Source: an uncultured Lachnospiraceae bacterium (lineage in GTDB: Bacteria > Bacillota > Clostridia > Lachnospirales > Lachnospiraceae). Taken from it: 6,603 nt of DNA. The position numbers were made by a program, and so were the translations under genes. Shown piece by piece: positions 1 through 5,400 of this stretch. Positions within the stretch are counted from its first letter, which is position 1. Each line of letters opens with the position of its first letter. Below the pieces are notes generated by a model. The model made no database searches and was not told the DNA's origin. It saw only the letters and a program-made list of their open reading frames with translations. The stretch spans positions 1-6,603 of the forward strand of contig CAKRHL010000122.1 in assembly GCA_934338765.1 (NCBI GenBank), read 5' to 3'.

Positions 1-64
1 GTCCCATGCATCTGCCAGTGGCGTGTATGTGGCAAGACATATTATCAGTGAGGATGAACAATGA
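1..64 (+). CDS. C-terminal end of an upstream gene, possibly a FAD-dependent dehydrogenase (partial)
   Basis: The frame with codons starting at base 2 is open from the window edge and stops at TGA 62-64. It gives about 20 residues ending SHASASGVYVARHIISEDEQ. The stop overlaps the ATG of the LysR gene (ATG 61-63, TGA 62-64), a typical translational-coupling junction, which supports both genes. From memory, the motif HASASGVYVARHII resembles the extreme C-terminus of a group of uncharacterised FAD-dependent dehydrogenases (COG2509-like), where a Gly/Ala/Ser-rich helix near the flavin precedes a 'GVYVAR' segment. With only 20 residues the family is a guess. That this is a real coding end is more secure than what it encodes. 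Confidence 0.6.
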   Translation, partial: SHASASGVYVARHIISEDEQ

Positions 65-942
65 CATTAAAACACATTAAGATATTTGTGGCGGTATATC
101 AGGAGGAGAGTATTACCAGGGCGGCAGAAAAGCTTCATATGACACAGCCGGCGACCAGTCTTGCCATACGGGAGCTGGAGGAATATTATCATACCAAGCT
201 GTTTGAACGGAGCGGCCGCGGGATCCGGGTGACATCCGCCGGAAGCCAGCTATACCCAAGTGCAGTGCGGTTATTGTCCCTGTATGATGAGATGGATGCG
301 GAAATGAAAAACTGGGACACCTCCGGCAGACTCCGGGTTGGTTCCAGTATCAGTATCGGCTCCTGCATTCTGCCACAGCTGATCAACCGTTTTTCGAAGG
401 AATATCCGGAATTGGATCTGTACGTAAAAGTGGACAGTTCTGATGTGATCGAGCAGAACGTGCTGGAAAATCATCTGGACTTTGCTTTGATCGAGGGATC
501 CGTTCATTCCGAAAAGCTCAAATCGACCGTATTTCTGGATGATGAGCTTGTACCGGTATGCAGTCGTTTTCATCCGCTGGCAGGGGCGGAGGATGTGGAA
601 CTGGACAGCTTAAAGGACGAGCATTTTCTCATGAGAGAGCCTCATAGTGGTACCCGTCAGCTTGCGGATTCCAGCTTTGCTTTAAAAAACTTTCAGATCA
701 GGCCTGCATGGGAGAGTACCAGTACCGCGGCGCTGATCAACGCAGTGTCTATTGGACTGGGGATTTCCATTTTGCCAAAACGTATGCTGGAAAAGCAGCT
801 TCGGATGCATCAGATCGGTTCCTTCACGATCCGTGACATGGATCTGAAACGCCATTACTCTCTGATCTACCATGAGAATAAATTTGTTTCTCCTACCATG
901 GAGCGTTTTTTTGAGATGCTGGCAGAGCTTAAGGATGAATAA
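61..942 (+). CDS. LysR-family transcriptional regulator
   Basis: This 293-residue protein has the usual length of a LysR-type regulator. Residues 1-60 form the winged helix-turn-helix, with the family signature 'ESITRAAEKLHMTQPATSLAI' and the following wing 'LFERSGRGIRVTSAG'. Residues about 65-87 are the linker helix. From about residue 90 the two-lobed effector-binding domain begins (GRLRVGSSISIGSCILPQLI), including the conserved 'GLGISILPKRM' segment near residue 240. Such proteins usually act as tetramers that respond to a small metabolite, often controlling a divergent or adjacent gene. The ATG at 61 is supported by the ATGA overlap with the upstream stop and by a weak GAGGA ribosome site at 50-54. 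Here the regulator is co-directional with its neighbours and there is no divergent partner in view, so its target and effector cannot be read from context. The HTH resembles CysB/CbbR-type members only in general terms. Confidence 0.95.
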   Translation: MTLKHIKIFVAVYQEESITRAAEKLHMTQPATSLAIRELEEYYHTKLFERSGRGIRVTSAGSQLYPSAVRLLSLYDEMDAEMKNWDTSGRLRVGSSISIGSCILPQLINRFSKEYPELDLYVKVDSSDVIEQNVLENHLDFALIEGSVHSEKLKSTVFLDDELVPVCSRFHPLAGAEDVELDSLKDEHFLMREPHSGTRQLADSSFALKNFQIRPAWESTSTAALINAVSIGLGISILPKRMLEKQLRMHQIGSFTIRDMDLKRHYSLIYHENKFVSPTMERFFEMLAELKDE

Positions 943-1004
943 AAGGTGTATTGACAGCGTGTATGGTCCGATATCTGCAGGCTGAGAAAGGGATATGGAA
1001 TATC

Positions 1005-1544
1005 ATGAAGAAATTATATTTTACGAGACACGGACAGACCTTCTGGAATGTAGAAAATAAAATATGTGGTGCCACAGATATTGCTTTGACGGAGCTTGGA
1101 CATGAGCAGGCGGTAGCCGCCGGCAAAATGATCCGGGAAGCTGGCTATGAGATTGATGAAATTCTCTATTCACCCCTGATCCGTGCGGCGGAGACGGCGC
1201 GTCATATCAGCGAGGAGACAGGGATCACTATGCGGATGGAACCAAGGCTAAAGGAGCAGAACTTTGGACGTTTTGAGGGAACCGCCCGGAACGGAGAGGA
1301 GTTTCGTGAAGCGAAGGCATGCTTTCTAAATCATTATGGCACAGGGGAGTCTATGCTGCAGATGGCACAGAGAATATACAATCTGATCGATGATCTCAAA
1401 AATGATCCGTCGGACAAGACATATCTTCTGGTGGCGCATAACGGCATTGCCCGTATCGTGCAGTCCTATTTTCATGAGATGACCAATGAGGAGTTTGCGG
1501 CGTTTGGCATTGACAATTGTACGCTGCTGGAATTTGATCTGTAG
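1005..1544 (+). CDS. Histidine phosphatase family protein (phosphoglycerate-mutase-like)
   Basis: This 179-residue protein belongs to branch 1 of the histidine phosphatase superfamily. The phosphate-accepting motif is at the N-terminus, 'FTRHGQTFWN', with Arg8, catalytic His9 and Gly10. A second arginine lies in 'SPLIRAAETA' (Arg60). The likely general acid is Glu84 in 'RLKEQNFGRFEG', and the second catalytic histidine is His145 in 'LLVAHNG'. All pocket residues are present, so the enzyme should be active. Substrate is not predictable: members act on sugar phosphates, alpha-ribazole phosphate, nucleotides or phosphoproteins. It is probably cytoplasmic, since no signal peptide is seen. I chose ATG 1005 because the RHG motif then falls at residues 8-10, as is normal. 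A TTG at 951 would add 18 residues unlike the family. An AAAGGG at 987-992 is a rather distant ribosome site. The gene lies 62 nt after the LysR gene and 13 nt before the next. Confidence 0.93.
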   Translation: MKKLYFTRHGQTFWNVENKICGATDIALTELGHEQAVAAGKMIREAGYEIDEILYSPLIRAAETARHISEETGITMRMEPRLKEQNFGRFEGTARNGEEFREAKACFLNHYGTGESMLQMAQRIYNLIDDLKNDPSDKTYLLVAHNGIARIVQSYFHEMTNEEFAAFGIDNCTLLEFDL

Positions 1545-1557
1545 GGAGAATAGAATT

Positions 1558-1908
1558 ATGGAACAGGATATGACAATATATACCATCATGCGCATTGATG
1601 AGGCTGACTTTGGATGCGAGGGCAGACCGGAGGGATATATTCCTATGGTGACCGTGTATCTGGAGGATGAATATGGCGGGGAAGAGATCCTTGAAATGGA
1701 GGATGCACAGATGTATCACCGGGCATTGGACGAAGGCTCCCGGGTGGTGATCGGCGGAGACGGAACTCTCTACAGCCTGGAGGCAGCCGGACGACAGGCC
1801 GATATCATGCCGATGGAGGAGACAGCAGATACCGATCAGCAGAATCAGTGGCTGGAGGGATATATGGATGCCGTGGAGGAGCTGGAAGAAGAGTCATTTA
1901 AGCAATAA
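1558..1908 (+). CDS. Acidic hypothetical protein, 116 residues
   Basis: I do not recognise a named family. The product is 116 residues and strongly acidic, with Asp/Glu dense throughout and a C-terminal tail (EGYMDAVEELEEESF) that is probably helical. The N-terminal two thirds looks like a small beta-rich domain: 'MTIYTIMRIDEADFGCEGRP' followed by alternating hydrophobic strands 'YIPMVTVYLEDEYGGEE' and 'SRVVIGGDGTLYSLE'. There is no signal peptide or membrane segment, so it should be cytoplasmic. The start ATG at 1558 is preceded by AGGGAG (1543-1548), which overlaps the stop codon of the phosphatase gene, so the two are likely translated together. Similar short proteins occur, as far as I recall, as hypothetical proteins in Lachnospiraceae. 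A relation to DUF1292-type proteins crossed my mind but the sequence does not clearly match. Confidence 0.85.
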   Translation: MEQDMTIYTIMRIDEADFGCEGRPEGYIPMVTVYLEDEYGGEEILEMEDAQMYHRALDEGSRVVIGGDGTLYSLEAAGRQADIMPMEETADTDQQNQWLEGYMDAVEELEEESFKQ

Positions 1909-1973
1909 TTACAGTAAATCCGCTTTGCAAATATTGTGCCTGCGGTCCAAAGTCTGCGGGCCGGGAAAAGAAT

Positions 1974-1977
1974 GGAG
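1974..1977 (+). promoter_or_regulatory. Ribosome binding site that decides the start of the zinc-ribbon gene
   Basis: GGAG lies 6 nt before ATG 1984. The other in-frame starts, GTG 1936 and ATG 1972, have no comparable site at the right distance, so the shorter 71-residue product is preferred. Confidence 0.6.
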
Positions 1978-1983
1978 ATTATT

Positions 1984-2199
1984 ATGTTTTACGTACCTGA
2001 TGGAACAGAAAAATGTGGATATTATGAGTGCAAAAGCTGTGGAAGCCGTTTCCTTGATATCAAGATCGGTCCCAGCATCGTGTGTCCCTACTGCGGGGAG
2101 GAGCCGGACATGGAAATCGGCCCGGATGAGGAGATGCCCGTGATCACAGAGGATGCAAAGCTGGTGCAGATGCTTCAGGGTGAGGAGGAAGTGGCATAG
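1984..2199 (+). CDS. Small zinc-ribbon-like protein, 71 residues
   Basis: The product has two CxxC knuckles, Cys16-Lys-Ser-Cys19 and Cys34-Pro-Tyr-Cys37, each followed by Gly, with 14 residues between them. This is the spacing of a rubredoxin-like or zinc-ribbon fold that binds one metal ion. An extra cysteine sits at position 11. The ribbon fills residues 9-40. The remainder is an acidic tail (EIGPDEEMPVITEDAKLVQM) ending in EEEVA. It has no signal peptide. The family is unknown to me. Zinc ribbons of this size often bind nucleic acid or act as adaptor subunits, but nothing here proves that. It is 75 nt downstream of the acidic hypothetical gene, in the same orientation, and is the last gene before the terminator at 2280-2320. 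Longer in-frame starts at 1936 (GTG) or 1972 (ATG) are possible but less well supported. Confidence 0.85.
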   Translation: MFYVPDGTEKCGYYECKSCGSRFLDIKIGPSIVCPYCGEEPDMEIGPDEEMPVITEDAKLVQMLQGEEEVA

Positions 2200-2279
2200 T
2201 ATGACCAGCTTTTGAGCCTTGCCGTTACCGGGGGCGATTATAACTGGATATAGTATCTGACAGGAGAAAATGATATACG

Positions 2280-2320
2280 AAAAAGTATCGGAGTGGATGA
2301 GCCATTCCGGTGCTTTTTTT
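2280..2320 (+). terminator. Intrinsic (rho-independent) terminator, probably bidirectional
   Basis: The core is an 8-bp stem, 2289-2296 paired with 2302-2309 (CGGAGTGG with CCATTCCG, one G-T wobble), with loop ATGAG. Pairing continues outward through T-G, A-T and T-G pairs, then the A-tract and G at 2280-2285 pair with CTTTTT at 2313-2318. This gives about 17 bp in all, followed by the end of a seven-T run (2314-2320). On the opposite strand the A-tract becomes a T-tract, so it could stop transcription both ways. It lies about 80 nt past the zinc-ribbon gene and should end that operon. Confidence 0.8.
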
Positions 2321-2395
2321 GTGCAAAAAGCGATGATATTTCTTTCTTGAAAAAGTGAAAAAAACGGAAAGGTTTCATGGCATACGGTGTGATAT

Positions 2396-2423
2396 GCTGA
2401 TTAAGATAAACCCGTTAATCTGC
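2396..2423. repeat. Imperfect inverted repeat upstream of the surface-protein gene
   Basis: GATTAA (2399-2404) and TTAATC (2415-2420) are perfect inverted copies separated by 10 nt. After one T-T mismatch, GC (2396-2397) pairs with GC (2422-2423). It ends 19 nt before the start codon, just ahead of the ribosome site. It could be an operator or an mRNA stem-loop; the function is not established. Confidence 0.4.
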
Positions 2424-2431
2424 TCAACGAA

Positions 2432-2436
2432 AGGAG
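2432..2436 (+). promoter_or_regulatory. Strong ribosome binding site of the surface-protein gene
   Basis: AGGAG within AAAGGAGAA lies 6 nt before ATG 2443, and this fixes the start of the long open frame. The product then begins with a positively charged, hydrophobic signal peptide, as expected. Confidence 0.85.
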
Positions 2437-2442
2437 AACAAA

Positions 2443-5400
2443 ATGAAGCAAAAGAAAAAAAGGAGGAAGGTGCAGGCCATACTGATGATCATGGTCATGC
2501 TGATGTCAGTATCGGTGCTGCAGGGCATTTCGGGCAAACGTCTTTTGTCTGCCAGAGCGGCAGGGGAAAGTGTGACCCGTGGAGAATGGATCCATAATCT
2601 CGTCTCGACATTTGACATGAAGATGGAAGAGGGACTTGTGCCGGATACTTATTATCCGGATATCGTTGGGACGACCTATTACTCTGATATCCAGACGGCA
2701 ATTTATTTTGGTGTTGTGGATCTGGAGGCAGGAGAATCATTTAAACCGGATGCAGCGGTGGATCGTGAGTTTGCTGCACACACATTAAGCTTCTGCATGG
2801 GGTATGATACTTCTGATGTTACATATACCATGGATGATGAAGCAGATCTGACATATCCGGGAGATGACCAGACCGCCGTGGATATGGGATGGCTGGCTTT
2901 GCAGGATGGAAAATTTGCACCATCGCAGAAGATTACGACAACAGAATCTCAAAATATGCTGCAGTCAGCGAAGAAAATTTTAGATGCTTCCGGTGTAGAT
3001 AAGAATCATGAAAATGTATACAAATTTGCTGACAATGTCATCGAATTACCGGAAAGTGTCACCTTTGATAAAGGGGAGGATGGTCAGATCATTGTACATG
3101 ATACCTCTGTGAAGCTGAAAGAGGGCGATGTATTTGCCGTATATTCAGATGGAATCGCCTATACATATAAGGCATTATCCATCGCCAAAGAGGGCGATGA
3201 TCTGATCATCAATACCGAGAAGGTAATGTATGACGATGCAGTGGAGTCTGTAGATGCAGAGGGTGTCATTGATGCGGATCTGGCAGATTTTATTCCGGCA
3301 GAAGGTGTGGAAGCCGAGGTGGAATACGAGGATCAGACAACTGTTAAGGGGATGCATAAGATTTCCGGCGTTAAAAGTGTAAAAAGCATTAATGTGTCAA
3401 AGAGTATCGGTGCCGGAACCGTCACCTGCAATATCAGTGATATTACGGTAGATTATCGTATTGATAAAAACGGATATCGTTTTGCAGTTTATGGAAAAGT
3501 AGATCCAAGCTTTACCTTTTCAGGTAAAAAAGAGCTTGTGATCACATTGGGAACCATTCCTGTGGCACAAGTAGGAAAGATTGAAGTGAAAGCAGTTTGT
3601 TCTGCCAAGGGATCTGCAACAGTAGGATTTACTACAAATGCAGTCGTAGGTGTTGAGCAGAAAGTGGGTCATGCACCTAGACATCTGGCAAACTATACCA
3701 GTCCTCAGTGGAGATTTTCCGCAAAGGCAGAGCTGAAGGCTGCCTGTGATCTGAGCTTTTCTGTTGAAATACCAATGGCAGCAGAGGGAAAGGTTTACGG
3801 AGAAGTCGGTGTTAAGACCACCCCTGATATGGAGGTTTATACCGACGGCAAAAAGCCGCAGGTATGTATTGATCTGCCGGTTTATGTATTTGCGGAAGCC
3901 GGATATTCCGTAAAGGTAGTAGGGTATGATGTAGCAAGCGGAAAGAAGCCGATCTACGATGCTTCCAACAGTCCGGTGAAGCTTTGTTATCATATTGAAG
4001 ATGGAAACTGCGTGCCGGCATGTACAAGAACGGACAGCAGTTCGCGTGTGGGGAAAAGAGGGTACTACACATCGCCAAGCCTGCAGAGCGGCGTAGGCAA
4101 CACCTATGGCAGCCAGGCGTTTGTAGCACCTTATGCGGAGAAGAAAGTTTTTGAATATACATTAGATGATGACGGAAATGCAACCATCACAAAATATGAT
4201 GGAAATGTCAGGGCGCTGACGATTCCGGATACACTGGATGGTTATACGGTAGTAGGCATTGGCAAAAATGCCTTTGCGAAGAATACGTATTTGCAGAGTG
4301 TGGTGATTCCGGATACGGTGACGAAGATTGATGCAGGGGCGTTTTCGGAATGTACGAATCTGTCCAGTGTTGCTTTGTCGGACGGGTTAATAGACTTGGA
4401 GTGCAGCGCATTTGGTGAAACTGCACTGACAAGTATAGTTATTCCGAAGTCATTGGAAACTGCCCATGCATCGGCAGATAATGGAAACTATTCAAATGGT
4501 CCATTTGATAAATGTGAAAATTTAAAGAAAGTAACATTTGAAGAAGGGACAACGCAAGTAGCGCAATTTCTGTTTGCAGGATGTACAGGATTGGAAAAGA
4601 TTTATATACCGGATACAATAACAACGATATCACAGTACGCTTTTTTTGAATGTATTAATTTAGAAGGTGCAGAACTTGCGAATTCTGTTACTTATATTAG
4701 AGAAGGGGCTTTTTCAGGTTGTACAAAATTGACTACAGCGAACCTACCAACATCTTTAACGGAAATGGAGTGCAGCGCATTTGGTGAAACTGCACTGACA
4801 AGTATAGTTATTCCGAAGTCATTGGAAACTGCCCATGCATCGGTAGATAATGGAAACTATTCAAATGGTCCATTTGATAAATGTGAAAATTTAAAGAAAG
4901 TAACATTTGAAGAAGGAACAACGCAAATAGCACAATTTTTGTTTGCAGGATGTACAGGAATTGAAGATATTCAGATTCCGCAAACCATAGTTTCTATTGA
5001 ACAGGGAGGATTTAAGGGATGTACAAATCTTCAAAAGGTTGTTATGCCAGATACGATTAAGCAAGTGAATGACTATGCTTTTGAAGATTGTACAAATTTA
5101 GAGAAGGTTCATATTTCGGACAAGGTAAAGACTATTTCCGACAGGATGTTTAATAATTGTTCTTCATTAACAGAGGTCAATATCCCGGCGGGAGTAAAAT
5201 CTATTCAGAAAAGTGTGTTTAGAAACTGTACCTCCTTGAAGGATATCACGATACCAGATGCTGTAACGAAAATTGAAGATAGTGTTTTTGAAAATTGTAC
5301 AGCACTTACAAAGGTAACAGTTGGTAATCGGGTATCAAGTATTGGGGAATCCATCTTCTCGGGTTGTACCGCGCTTCCACAGATCACCTTACCGGCAAGT

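Larger units (their letters stand above)
2200..2442. other. Intergenic region between the upstream operon and the surface-protein gene
   Basis: These 243 bases carry no gene that I can support. They contain a hairpin terminator (2280-2320), a possible alternative hairpin sharing its T-tract (2312-2331), an imperfect dyad (2396-2423) and the ribosome site of the next gene. The promoter of the large gene should lie between about 2320 and 2420. Candidate -10 boxes are TATGCT (2393-2398) and TAAGAT (2402-2407), but neither has a good -35 hexamer at 16-18 nt, so I call no promoter. Confidence 0.6.

Noticed and set aside
951..979. TTGACA at 951-956 as a -35 promoter box for the phosphatase gene
   Set aside because: No acceptable -10 hexamer lies 16-18 nt downstream (the bases there read TCTGCA).
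951..1004. TTG start at 951 giving an 18-residue N-terminal extension of the phosphatase
   Set aside because: The family's RHG motif lies near the N-terminus, which fits ATG 1005; the extension has no clear ribosome site and no family resemblance.
1908..2000. A short Cys-containing frame (NPLCKYCACGPKSAGREKNG) between the two small genes
   Set aside because: It has no ATG, GTG or TTG start after the preceding in-frame stop at 1899, and overlaps the start of the zinc-ribbon gene. It may be chance, though its CxxC look is curious.
1868..2143. A 91-codon + frame across the junction of the two small genes
   Set aside because: It overlaps both genes in another frame, is rich in Arg, Ser and Trp as shadow frames often are, and lacks a ribosome site.
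2270..2350. A 26-codon frame beginning ATGATATACGAAAAAG, preceded by AGGAG
   Set aside because: The ribosome-site spacing is only 3 nt and almost the whole frame lies in the terminator hairpin and T-tract, which explains the sequence better.
2355..2597. An 80-codon + frame overlapping the start of the surface-protein gene
   Set aside because: The in-frame alternative from 2443 has a strong ribosome site, a signal peptide and 1387 open codons; this frame has none of these.
3520..4183. Antisense open frames of 123-157 codons
   Set aside because: They lie wholly opposite the surface-protein gene, show no domain, and their His/Cys/Arg-rich composition is typical of complements of coding DNA.
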